This document shows, one piece after another, positions 27,291 to 34,642 of a DNA stretch of 64,000 nucleotides. How positions within the stretch are numbered: position 1 is the first letter of the stretch; every line of letters begins with the position of its first letter. The notes below the pieces were generated by a model. The model had not been told where the DNA came from and made no database searches. It worked only from the letters and a program-made list of their open reading frames with translations. Made by a program: the position numbers and the translations under genes. This DNA comes from Streptomyces sp. NBC_00377 (GTDB taxonomy: Bacteria > Actinomycetota > Actinomycetes > Streptomycetales > Streptomycetaceae): assembly GCF_036075115.1 (NCBI RefSeq), contig NZ_CP107958.1:6448001-6512000 (forward strand), given 5' to 3'.

Positions 27291-27990
27291 TCCCGCGCGA
27301 TCCTCGCCGCCGGGCCTGCCGGACCGCTGCCGCGCCCAGCAGCGCCACGGCGGCCGCGCCGGCGTAGAGGCCGACGGACGGGCCGCCGCTCTCCTCCGGT
27401 TTCCCGGCGGAAGCCGGCTTCTCCTTGCCCGACGCCTTGCCCGACTCCTGCCCGGAGGTCTCTCCCGATGACTGCTCGGGCGCCTGCCCGGACACCTGCT
27501 CGCCGCAGCCCGTCCGCGGGTACCCCGTGATCGCGCACAACAGGGCGTTCGTGTCGTAGCGCAGGGGCTTGGCGACCGCGGCCAGGGCCTCGGCCGTCGT
27601 CGCGCCGGGGGAGACCCGGGCGCAGGCGGTGCGCGGCGACGGCGGCGTCTCGCCGCCTGGTGCGTCCGCCGTCGTGCCGAAGTCGATGACCAGCGCCACC
27701 CGCTTCGTGCCGTCCCGCGCCGGTGTCTTCGCGCAGATCGCGGTGAAGGAGGCCGCTTCGCGCGGCTGCGAGGCATCCTGGGAGTCCGCGCTCACCGCGA
27801 ACCGGAAGCCCTGGACGTCGCCGTCGGACGGCCGGGCGGTCGACGGTCCCTGGGTGGCGTACGTCCAGTCGTCGCCGGAGCGGTCCCAGAAGGACCAGTA
27901 GCGGTATCCGGCGGCCTGGGCCGACTGGACCGCGCAGGTCAGGGGCAGCAGCAGCGCGGCGAGGACGAGGGCGGCGCACCGGCGCGTCAC
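27283..27990 (-). CDS. SCO2322 family secreted, C-terminally anchored protein
   Basis: 235 aa from GTG 27990, overlapping the upstream stop as GTGA. The signal peptide is ALVLAALLLPLTCAVQSAQA. The conserved start of the mature protein is GYRYWSFWDRSGDDWTYATQ, then DGDVQGFRFAVS, matching the family known from S. coelicolor SCO2322. Four cysteines occur in the mature domain. A Ser/Gly/Glu-rich linker with SGE/SGK repeats leads to a C-terminal helix (VGLYAGAAAVALLGAAAV) and RRRGSRGNG, a membrane anchor. The YWSFW...GDVxGFRF pattern recalls the small beta domain of transcobalamin-like proteins (DUF4430); with the B12 operon context this suggests a role in surface cobalamin capture (inference). 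Confidence 0.8.
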   Translation of the reverse strand: MTRRCAALVLAALLLPLTCAVQSAQAAGYRYWSFWDRSGDDWTYATQGPSTARPSDGDVQGFRFAVSADSQDASQPREAASFTAICAKTPARDGTKRVALVIDFGTTADAPGGETPPSPRTACARVSPGATTAEALAAVAKPLRYDTNALLCAITGYPRTGCGEQVSGQAPEQSSGETSGQESGKASGKEKPASAGKPEESGGPSVGLYAGAAAVALLGAAAVRQARRRGSRGNG

Positions 27991-29258
27991 GGCTGCTGCT
28001 TCCTGCCGCGTCCGCTGATCAGGAAGCCGATGCCGATGCCGGCGACGAGGAAGACGCCGACGGTCCACCAGACGCCGAAGCCGGAATCCGAGTCGTCCTT
28101 CTTCTCGGTGGCGGAGGTGTCGTCGGAGCCGGCGGCCCGACCGTCGGCCTTCGTCGTGGCCTTCGGGGCCGGACCCGTCGCGTCGAGCTGCGCGACCAGG
28201 TCGGCGCCGCCGAAGCGGCGGGGGTCGGCGCCCATGGCGTGGGCCGCGAAGATCAGCTGGGCGTAGGCGGCGGGGCCGCTCTGCTTCGCCCAGGCCGCGG
28301 AGTTCTGCTCGAGCCAGGCGAGGGGCTTCCTCGCCTGCTCGGTCCACCCCTGCGCGGCGAGGGCGACCACGGTGTCGGCGGTGTTGCCGTGGTCGGGCTG
28401 GTCCGCGGCGCCGGGGAGCGCGGACTTCAGGTAGCCGTCGGTCAGGACGGCTGCGGCGAGGTAGGCGGCGCCGTTGCGGGCGAGCCCGCCCGGGGTGCGC
28501 GCGTCGGCTGCGGCGCAGGTGTGCTCCGCCGACGTCGGCGTCTTCCCGGCCGTCGTCACGAACCCCTTGCCGAGGGCGCCGAGCACGCCCGCCGCCGTCG
28601 CGTCCGCGTTGGCCGCGAGGCCGCCCTTCTTGTCGGGCTGGTACGCGAACGCGCCGCCGCCGGCCCGGTCGCACGGAACGGAAAGCCTCACGAGGGCGTC
28701 GTACGCCGACTTCCCGGCCTTCTTCACCGCGGCGGGCTGCTGTCCGGCCGCCGCCATCGCGCCCGCGACCACCGACGTGGAGTTCGCGTCACTGGCCCCG
28801 CCGGGGGTGTAACCCCAGCCGCCGTCGGCGTTCTGCACGGACTTCAGCCAGCCGACCGCCTTGTCGGTCGTGGCCTTGTGGCCGCCGAGCGCGGCCAGTG
28901 CCTGGACGGCGGCCGCCGTGCTGTTGGTGTCCACCATCAGCTTGGCGTCGCAGGGCTTGGCGGTGTCCGCGCGGAACGCGGCGAAGGCGCCGTTCGCGCA
29001 CTGCTGCCCGGTCAGCCAGGCCACGGCCCGCTCGGCGGGGGTGACGCCCGTGGTCCGCTGCGCGAGCAGGGCCAGCGACTGGCGCCAGACGCCGTCGTAC
29101 GTCGGGTCGGCGGTGCCGTACAGCCCGTCGGGTATCGCCACCGACGGGGTCGGGGTCGGGGTCGGGGTCGGGGACGGGGTCGCGGCGACGGCGGGGACGG
29201 CGGCACCCAGCACGACGGTGGCGGCGGCCAGGGTCGCGGCGCTGCGGCGGATGTTCAT
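27987..29258 (-). CDS. Secreted alpha/alpha-barrel (prenyltransferase/squalene-cyclase-like repeat) protein of the B12 operon
   Basis: 423 aa from ATG 29258. Signal peptide ends near AVPAVAATP; a Thr-Pro repeat follows. The body is an alpha/alpha toroid with repeats such as AVGWLKSVQNADGGWGYTPG, SSxxVVAGAMAAAGQ and NTADTVVALAAQGWTEQARK. The C-terminus has a TM helix (VGVFLVAGIGIGFLI) and basic GRGRKQQP. The catalytic DxDD of terpene cyclases is not seen, so enzyme activity is doubtful. The same fold forms the N-terminal domain of intrinsic factor and transcobalamin. As the first gene behind a cobalamin riboswitch and coupled to an ECF transporter, it is probably an extracytoplasmic corrinoid-binding protein (inference). 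Confidence 0.75.
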   Translation of the reverse strand: MNIRRSAATLAAATVVLGAAVPAVAATPSPTPTPTPTPSVAIPDGLYGTADPTYDGVWRQSLALLAQRTTGVTPAERAVAWLTGQQCANGAFAAFRADTAKPCDAKLMVDTNSTAAAVQALAALGGHKATTDKAVGWLKSVQNADGGWGYTPGGASDANSTSVVAGAMAAAGQQPAAVKKAGKSAYDALVRLSVPCDRAGGGAFAYQPDKKGGLAANADATAAGVLGALGKGFVTTAGKTPTSAEHTCAAADARTPGGLARNGAAYLAAAVLTDGYLKSALPGAADQPDHGNTADTVVALAAQGWTEQARKPLAWLEQNSAAWAKQSGPAAYAQLIFAAHAMGADPRRFGGADLVAQLDATGPAPKATTKADGRAAGSDDTSATEKKDDSDSGFGVWWTVGVFLVAGIGIGFLISGRGRKQQP

Positions 29259-29309
29259 GATCGGCGGGTGCCTCTCCCGGTCGGGGAGGTCACGCGGCCG
29301 GGCAGCACG

Positions 29310-29505
29310 GGACATCCCGGCGGCTCGGCTCCGTGACCTCGACGGTGCCGTGCGACGGCGGGCTTGCTGACGCACGTGAGCCGGTCACGGTCCGTACCGG
29401 GCGATCCGGCTTGCCACTGTGCCCACCAGGACGGCTGGGCGGCTCACGGTTGCGGGTCAGCGCCGGAATTGCACCGGCTTCCCCCTGTACGGGCGTGATG
29501 ACGAC
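29310..29505 (-). ncRNA. Cobalamin (AdoCbl) riboswitch
   Basis: On the minus strand the conserved B12 box reads GCCGGTGCAATTCCGGCGCT, continuing GACCCGCAACCGTGA (29441-29478 in forward coordinates). The upstream GGGGGAAGCCGG segment and downstream paired elements are also present. The 5' end is set about 7 nt after a TAGAGT -10 element (29517-29512, minus). The RNA leads into the five-gene ECF operon starting at 29258, so high cobalamin should repress it. Boundaries other than the core are approximate. Confidence 0.9.
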
Positions 29506-29511
29506 GCGGCC

Positions 29512-29517
29512 ACTCTA
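29512..29517 (-). promoter_or_regulatory. -10 element of the riboswitch-operon promoter
   Basis: TAGAGT on the minus strand fits the actinobacterial TANNNT -10 pattern, placing transcription start near 29505, just before the riboswitch. No clear -35 is seen. Confidence 0.45.
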
Positions 29518-29560
29518 CCGGCAGGTAGGAATCAGCCCGAGGGGTGGCTGTGCCCGGGAG

Positions 29561-29566
29561 TAGGTT
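29561..29566 (+). promoter_or_regulatory. -10 element of a leaderless promoter
   Basis: TAGGTT fits TANNNT and lies 7 nt before the ATG at 29574 of the phosphotransferase gene. That spacing would start the transcript at or next to the start codon; there is no usable RBS. Confidence 0.5.
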
Positions 29567-29573
29567 CACGCCC

Positions 29574-30233
29574 ATGTCAGCGACGGGGAGACTGCTCGGC
29601 TCGGGGCGCACGGCCGACGTGTACGAGATCGACGAGGCGTGGGTGCTGCGCCGCGACCGGGAGGGCAGGGACGACTCGGCCGCCCTCGGGGCGGTGATGG
29701 CGCACGTGCGTGAACACGGCTACCCGGCGCCCGCCGTGCGGCCCTCCGCCTCGCGCACCGACCTGGTGATGGAACGGCTGCACGGGCCGACGATGCTCCA
29801 GGCGTTCGCGGCGGGCACGCTGGCCCCGGAGGAGGCGGGGGCGGTCCTCGCCCGGCTGTTGCGCGAGCTGCACGCCCTCCCGGGACGGGTCTCGGCGGGC
29901 GCCCGCATCTTGCACCTCGACCTTCACCCGGACAACGTGGTCCTCACGCCCGAAGGCCCCCGGGTCATCGACTGGGCCAATACGGAGGAGGGTGACCCGG
30001 GACTCGACTGGGGCACGTCCGCGGTGATCCTCGCCCAGGTCGCCGTCTCGGCCGAGCCGTTCGCCGGCCCGGCCCGCGCGATGCTGACCGCGCTGCTCGC
30101 CGACCCCCGCGGCCTCACCGAGGAGGGCTTGGGGGAGGCACTCCGGCGGCGGGCGGCCAATCCGACGATGAGCCGGGAGGAGACGGAACTCCTGGGCCCG
30201 GCAGAGGGGTTGATCCGCTCACTGACGGGCTGA
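29574..30233 (+). CDS. Aminoglycoside phosphotransferase/kinase-like (APH family) protein
   Basis: 219 aa from ATG 29574, a leaderless start. Kinase features are GRLLGSGRTADVYEIDEAWV (glycine-rich loop), HLDLHPDNVVLTPEG (catalytic HxDxxxxN loop) and VIDWAN (metal-binding Asp). The fold is that of APH/choline kinases; it is short compared with true aminoglycoside kinases (~260-300 aa). Substrate unknown. It is divergent from the B12 operon; no functional link is evident. Confidence 0.8.
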   Translation: MSATGRLLGSGRTADVYEIDEAWVLRRDREGRDDSAALGAVMAHVREHGYPAPAVRPSASRTDLVMERLHGPTMLQAFAAGTLAPEEAGAVLARLLRELHALPGRVSAGARILHLDLHPDNVVLTPEGPRVIDWANTEEGDPGLDWGTSAVILAQVAVSAEPFAGPARAMLTALLADPRGLTEEGLGEALRRRAANPTMSREETELLGPAEGLIRSLTG

Positions 30234-30297
30234 GTGTGCTGCCGGGCCGGGCCGGGCCGTGTCGGCGCGGCTCGTCTCGGCGCGGCTCGTCGGGGAT

Positions 30298-31347
30298 TCA
30301 CACCGCCACGTACGTCACCGGCTCGGTCCCCGTCACCGCCTCCGCGCGCCCCTGCTTCACCAGGCGTCGTAGGTGCGCCTCGGCCTCCGAGACCGCGATG
30401 TTCCGGGAGCCGTGGGCGATCTGCTCCCACGGCCGGTTCCACTCCATGCGTTCCGCGAGCTGCCAGGGGGTGAGGGGGGTGGCGAGGAGCGCGAGGAGGC
30501 CGGTGAGGCGTTCCTCGTGGTGGACGAGCAACTCCCGCACCCGGGACGGGGCGTCGGTGAAGGCGTGCTGGTGGGCGGGGAGGATCTCGGCGGGGGCGAG
30601 GCGGCCGACGCGTTCGAGGGAGTCGAGGTAGTCGCCGAGCGGGTCGGTGACGGTGGCGTCGTCGGGGTCCTCGTACAGGCCGATGTGCGGGGTGATCTCC
30701 GGCAGCAGGTGGTCGCCGGAGAAGAGGCGTCCGCGGCCCGCGAGTCGAGCGGGGTGGTCCTCCTCGAGGTGGAGACAGACGTGGCCGGGGGTGTGGCCCG
30801 GGGTCCAGATCGCGCGCAGACGGCGGCCGGCGAGGTCGAGGAACTCGCCGGGGACGATCTCGCGGTCCGGCAGGGCGGGCGCCAGCCCGGGGAAGGGGCG
30901 ACGGTGGTCGGGGGGCCTGCGGAGCGGAGCGATGTGCCCCTTGGGTGCGCCGGCCGCGGCGAGTTTGGCCGCCATGTACGTGTACCAGCGCTCGGGGCGC
31001 GTCTCGCGGGTGCGCCGCACGATCGAGGCGTCCGCCGCGTGCATCGCCACCCACGCCCCGGAGGCGTCCCGCACCTGGCCGGACAGACCGTGGTGGTCGG
31101 GGTGGTGGTGCGTGATCACCACTGCGGCCACTTCCCCGACCGAGGTGCCGCATGCGGTCAGTCCGGCGGTCAGGGCGTCCCAGGAGGCCGGGTCGTCCCA
31201 GCCGGTGTCGATCAGGACCGGTCCGCGGTCGGTGTCGACGACGTAGACCAGGGTGTGGCCCAGCGGGTTGTCGGGGATGGGCACCCGCAGGGAGCGGACG
31301 CCGCCGCCGTGGTCGTACGTGGTGGGTCCGTCCGAACTGCTTTTCAT
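30298..31347 (-). CDS. Metallo-beta-lactamase-fold hydrolase
   Basis: 349 aa from ATG 31347 (GGAGGG 3 nt upstream). Metal ligands are THHHPDHHG (HxHxDH), TPGHTPGH, the Asp of FSGDHLL and the His in ILPAHQH. The start region LGHTLVYVVDTDRGPVLIDTGWD is typical of glyoxalase-II-like MBL enzymes. The C-terminal ~80 residues include a winged-helix-like segment (WQLAERMEWNRPWEQ), as in LACTB2-like/thioesterase-like members. A perfect copy of the CTGACG-N3-CGTCAG operator lies 40 bp upstream, shared with steroid-catabolism genes here, so it may act as a thioesterase or lactonase in that pathway (inference). Confidence 0.8.
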   Translation of the reverse strand: MKSSSDGPTTYDHGGGVRSLRVPIPDNPLGHTLVYVVDTDRGPVLIDTGWDDPASWDALTAGLTACGTSVGEVAAVVITHHHPDHHGLSGQVRDASGAWVAMHAADASIVRRTRETRPERWYTYMAAKLAAAGAPKGHIAPLRRPPDHRRPFPGLAPALPDREIVPGEFLDLAGRRLRAIWTPGHTPGHVCLHLEEDHPARLAGRGRLFSGDHLLPEITPHIGLYEDPDDATVTDPLGDYLDSLERVGRLAPAEILPAHQHAFTDAPSRVRELLVHHEERLTGLLALLATPLTPWQLAERMEWNRPWEQIAHGSRNIAVSEAEAHLRRLVKQGRAEAVTGTEPVTYVAV

Positions 31348-31387
31348 CTGCCCTCCGTCACACGGCCATCGCCCACTATAGCCAGAA

Positions 31388-31402
31388 CTGACGTATCGTC
31401 AG
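31388..31402. promoter_or_regulatory. Second-type operator (site B), perfect CTGACG-N3-CGTCAG
   Basis: CTGACGTATCGTCAG, a perfect 6-3-6 palindrome, lies 40 bp upstream of the metallo-beta-lactamase-fold gene. It is one of five related sites in the window. Confidence 0.6.
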
Positions 31403-31732
31403 GTGGGTCGGTGGAAGCTCGGGGAGATTCGTATTGGCCACCGTGAAGCGGTCGTCGTCTGTCGCCGACGGCCTCCGCCGGCCCTCCTCGGACGGTCCGC
31501 TGCGCGCCGGCCACGGCCCGTCGCCGCTCCGGGCCGACGCCCCCCGCCGTCCGTCTGCGCTCGGGATCGCCCGGACAGGGGGAAGCCCATGCGCCCGTCC
31601 CGCCGGACTCGGCGGACGACCCGGAGCAGGCGGCTCGCGGACGACCCGCGCGGCATGACGGAATTTCCCGGCAGCGGTGAAAACCCGCTGGTGGGGGCCG
31701 GTTCAACGGCGGCCCTGGCTTAGTTCGGCCGA
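31403..31732. other. Intergenic region between MBL and ALDH genes
   Basis: About 330 bp of GC-rich sequence. Open frames exist on both strands but none has a convincing RBS, codon pattern or recognisable domain. Its right end carries the ALDH control region. Confidence 0.4.
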
Positions 31733-31762
31733 AACTGGTATCAGTTCCTGAAACACCGTCAG
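31733..31762. promoter_or_regulatory. Two adjacent operators before the ALDH gene (AACTG-N4-CAGTT and site C)
   Basis: AACTGGTATCAGTT (31733-31746) is a perfect 5-4-5 palindrome. Directly after it, CTGAAACACCGTCAG (31748-31762) is a variant of the CTGACG-N3-CGTCAG operator with an intact right arm and two changes in the left arm. The ALDH start is 30 bp downstream. Confidence 0.5.
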
Positions 31763-31791
31763 AAACGTAGACGACGACGAAGGCAGTGGCC

Positions 31792-33249
31792 ATGGCCGAG
31801 CTCGTGGAACACGGACAGCTGTTCATCGGCGGGGAATTGACCGACCCCCTGGGCAAGGACGTCATCGAAGTGGTCTCGCCGCACACCGAGGAGGTCATCG
31901 GACGGGTGCCGCACGCGTCCACGGCCGACGTGGACCGGGCGGTCGCGGTGGCGCGGAAGGCCTTCGACGAGGGGCCCTGGCCCCGCCTGTCGCTCGACGA
32001 GCGGATCGCCGTAGTGACCCGCATCAAGGACGGCATCGCGATGCGTCACGAGGAGATCGCCCGGGTGATCTCCTCCGAGAACGGCTCCCCGTACTCCTGG
32101 AGCGTCCTCGCGCAGGCCCTCGGCGCGATGATGGTGTGGGACGCGGCGATCACCGTCGCGCGCGGCTTCACCTACGAGGAGCGGCGCGACGGAGTGCTCG
32201 GGAAGATCCTCGTACGGCGGGAGCCCGTGGGGGTGGTCGCGGCCGTCGTCCCGTGGAACGTCCCGCAGTTCGTCGCCGCCGCCAAGCTCGCGCCCGCGCT
32301 GCTCACCGGTTGCACGGTGGTGCTGAAGCCGTCGCCGGAGTCACCGCTCGACGCGTATCTGCTGGCCGAGATCGCACAGGAGGCAGGGCTGCCTGAGGGC
32401 GTGCTCTCGATCCTTCCGGCGGACCGTGAGGTGAGCGAGTACCTGGTCGGGCACCCGGGCGTCGACAAGGTGTCGTTCACGGGCTCGGTCGCGGCCGGCC
32501 GGCGGGTCATGGAGGTGGCGTCGCGGAACCTGACCCGCGTGACGCTGGAGCTCGGCGGCAAGTCGGCCGCGGTCGTGCTGCCCGACGCGGACATCGCCAC
32601 GGCCGTCCCCGGGATCGTCTCGGCCGCTTTCATGAACAACGGGCAGGCGTGCGTGGCCCAGACCCGCATCCTCCTGCCGCGCTCGCGCTACGACGAGTTC
32701 GCGGACGCGTTCGCCGCCGCCACGGCCGCGCTGATCGTCGGCGACCCGCTGGACCCGGCGACCCAGGTCGGCCCGCTGGTGGCGCGGCGCCAGCAGCGCC
32801 GGAACCTCGACTACATCCGGATCGGGCAGGAGGAGGGCGCGAAGATCCTCACGGGCGGGGCGCGTCCGGCCGGTCTGGAGCGCGGCTGGTACGTGGAGCC
32901 GACCCTGTTCGGCGATGTCGACAACTCCATGCGGATCGCCCGGGAGGAGATCTTCGGTCCGGTGATCTGCCTCCTGCCCTACGGCGACGAGTCCGAGGCG
33001 CTGAAGATCGCGAACGACTCGGAGTACGGGCTCAGCGGCAGCGTGTGGACGGCCGACGTCGGGCACGGGATCGAGGTCGCGCGGCAGGTCCGTACCGGCA
33101 CGTACTCGGTGAACACCTTCAGCCTGGACATGCTCGGTCCGTTCGGCGGCTACAAGAACTCCGGGCTGGGGCGGGAGTTCGGGCCCGAGGGCTTCGGTGA
33201 GTACCTCGAGCACAAGATGATCCACCTGCCGGCGGGGTGGGAGGGGTGA
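31792..33249 (+). CDS. Aldehyde dehydrogenase (NAD(P)-dependent, ALDH superfamily)
   Basis: 485 aa. ATG 31792 is preferred (GAAGG 8 nt upstream); GTG 31786 is too close to the RBS. Catalytic residues are Cys287 in FMNNGQACVAQ, Glu253 in TLELGGKSA and Asn156 in VPWNVPQF. The NAD-binding FTGSVAAGRRV and FGGYKNSGLGREFG motifs are present. It overlaps the ferredoxin gene by GTGA, so the two are co-translated. In this context it could oxidise the C26 aldehyde formed by the CYP125-like enzyme or another steroid-derived aldehyde (inference). Confidence 0.88.
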   Translation: MAELVEHGQLFIGGELTDPLGKDVIEVVSPHTEEVIGRVPHASTADVDRAVAVARKAFDEGPWPRLSLDERIAVVTRIKDGIAMRHEEIARVISSENGSPYSWSVLAQALGAMMVWDAAITVARGFTYEERRDGVLGKILVRREPVGVVAAVVPWNVPQFVAAAKLAPALLTGCTVVLKPSPESPLDAYLLAEIAQEAGLPEGVLSILPADREVSEYLVGHPGVDKVSFTGSVAAGRRVMEVASRNLTRVTLELGGKSAAVVLPDADIATAVPGIVSAAFMNNGQACVAQTRILLPRSRYDEFADAFAAATAALIVGDPLDPATQVGPLVARRQQRRNLDYIRIGQEEGAKILTGGARPAGLERGWYVEPTLFGDVDNSMRIAREEIFGPVICLLPYGDESEALKIANDSEYGLSGSVWTADVGHGIEVARQVRTGTYSVNTFSLDMLGPFGGYKNSGLGREFGPEGFGEYLEHKMIHLPAGWEG

Positions 33250-33551
33250 GCCGGGTGGAGATACCTCCCGCGCAGGCGCAGGCGCAGGCGCAGGCGCAGG
33301 CGCAGGCCGGCGCGGGGGCGGCGGACCGGTGGCACGTCGAGGTGGACCGGTCCCTGTGCATCGGCTCCGCCCAGTGCCTCCACCACGCGCCCGACGGCTT
33401 CCGGCTGGACACCGCGCGCCAGTCCCATCCGCTGGACCCGGACACGGACGCCAACGAACGGGTGCTGACGGCGGCGGAGAGCTGCCCGGTGGAGGCGATC
33501 ATGATCACGCTGGCGGGCAGCGGTGAAGCGGTGTTCCCACCGGAGGAGTAG
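33246..33551 (+). CDS. 3Fe-4S-type ferredoxin, likely P450 redox partner
   Basis: About 101 aa from GTG 33246 (overlapping the ALDH stop as GTGA); GTG 33255 with a better-spaced GGAGGGG is an alternative. The cluster motif is VDRSLCIGSAQCLHHAPDGF (CxxxxxC) with the last Cys in AAESCPVEAI, which leaves three Cys as in 3Fe-4S ferredoxins serving P450s. An unusual Ala-Gln repeat near the N-terminus comes from a hexanucleotide array. Role: electron supply to a cytochrome P450, plausibly the CYP125-like enzyme at 21.3 kb. Confidence 0.85.
   Translation: MSRVEIPPAQAQAQAQAQAQAGAGAADRWHVEVDRSLCIGSAQCLHHAPDGFRLDTARQSHPLDPDTDANERVLTAAESCPVEAIMITLAGSGEAVFPPEE
33271..33306 (+). repeat. (CGCAGG)6 hexanucleotide array in the ferredoxin gene
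   Basis: Six perfect copies of CGCAGG encode an alternating Ala-Gln run at the N-terminus of the ferredoxin. Changes in copy number keep the frame. Confidence 0.9.
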
Positions 33552-33758
33552 AAAGTTCCTCTTGGGGTATTGCGCAATGTTCTGGGCGTTTTATCCTGGT
33601 AGTGGCCTACGAGACGAATGAGGGGGTCCGACCGGAGTAGCCGACTTCTGCGAGATGCGAAGGCATCCGCCGGGGCCGACGTCGACGGACGGACCGAGGT
33701 GGCACCCGAAGGTCGCGGGACAGGACCCGAGGGTGAACCCCCGTCCGTCTCGTAGGTC

Positions 33759-34433
33759 CTATTCGTGCGTCCGGGGGGACGCGGGAGCGTGGGGGTCCGT
33801 CACGTCGATCAGGCGGCACACCGTCTCGATGTCTATCCGCACCTGGGCGATGGAGGCACGGCCCGACAGCCAGGTGATCAGCGCCGAGTGCCAGGTGTGC
33901 TCGATGACGCGGACGGCGGAGAGCTGCTCCGGGGTGGGGTCGGTCAGCCCCATCGAGTCGAGGATGATCGCCGTCGTCTGACGGGACACCTGGTCGACCT
34001 CCGGTGAGACGCTGCGGTCGGCGAAGGTCAGGGCGCGGACCATCGCGTCCGCCAGATGCGGCTCGCGCTGGAGTGCGCGGAAGGCGCGCATCAGCGTCTC
34101 CGCGACGCGGTCCGCCGCCCGCTCGCCCGTCGGGGGCTTCTTCCTCAGCGTTCCGTGCATGTGGTCCAACTGGTCCTGCATCGTGGCGACCAGCAGGTGC
34201 ACCTTGGAGGGGAAGTAGCGGTAGAGGGTGCCGAGGGCGACCTGCGAGGACTCCGCGACCTCCCGCATCTGCACCGCGTCGAAACCGCCCCGGCTGGCCA
34301 ACTGGGCGCTCGCGTGCAGAATGCGGCGGCGGCGCGCCTCCTGCCGCTCGGTGAGCGGGGAGGACGCGGGCCCGCCCGGTCGGGCGGAGCCGAGTGGGGG
34401 AGAGGGGCGCTGCGCGCCGGGTTCCGCAGACAT
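33759..34433 (-). CDS. kstR: TetR-family regulator, KstR-like (steroid catabolism repressor)
   Basis: 224 aa from ATG 34433; an upstream in-frame extension to 34673 has no support. The HTH domain reads ILHASAQLASRGGFDAVQMR, then VAESSQVALGTLYRYFPSKV. This follows the KstR pattern I recall from M. tuberculosis (GGYEAVQMRAVAD...VAVGTLYRYFPSKVHLLV), and the following HLLVA also fits. The ligand domain has ALTFADRSVSPEVDQVSRQ, matching KstR's FADASAASEVDQV. KstR represses cholesterol genes until a steroid-CoA binds. A perfect KstR box lies 142 bp upstream of its start, consistent with autoregulation, and near matches lie before fadA5-like and MaoC genes. Confidence 0.85.
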   Translation of the reverse strand: MSAEPGAQRPSPPLGSARPGGPASSPLTERQEARRRRILHASAQLASRGGFDAVQMREVAESSQVALGTLYRYFPSKVHLLVATMQDQLDHMHGTLRKKPPTGERAADRVAETLMRAFRALQREPHLADAMVRALTFADRSVSPEVDQVSRQTTAIILDSMGLTDPTPEQLSAVRVIEHTWHSALITWLSGRASIAQVRIDIETVCRLIDVTDPHAPASPRTHE

Positions 34434-34574
34434 GGGTCCCGTTCCGTGACAGTCGGTGAGGCTCAGTGGGCACACAGCTCGGCGGGACGGTCGGCCGTGG
34501 CGTGAATCACCTGATCCACTGCTCACAGCTCTGCTACCTGCCGGTAGATTCGGAGCCTCCCGAACGATCAAGTC

Positions 34575-34588
34575 TGAAACTTGTTCTA
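34575..34588. promoter_or_regulatory. KstR box between kstR and the glycosyltransferase operon
   Basis: TGAAACTTGTTCTA is a full match to TNNAACNNGTTNNA. It lies in the divergent intergenic region, 142 bp from the kstR start and 55 bp from the glycosyltransferase start, close to candidate -10 elements TAGATT and TAGTCT for the rightward operon. Confidence 0.65.
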
Positions 34589-34642
34589 GATTAGCGTCCC
34601 GTCGTAGTCTCGCGGGACAATGCAGGCAGAAGGGGGCCCGGA

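Noticed and set aside
33655..33981. Plus-strand open frame opposite kstR
   Set aside because: No RBS or domain; antisense shadow of the KstR ligand domain.
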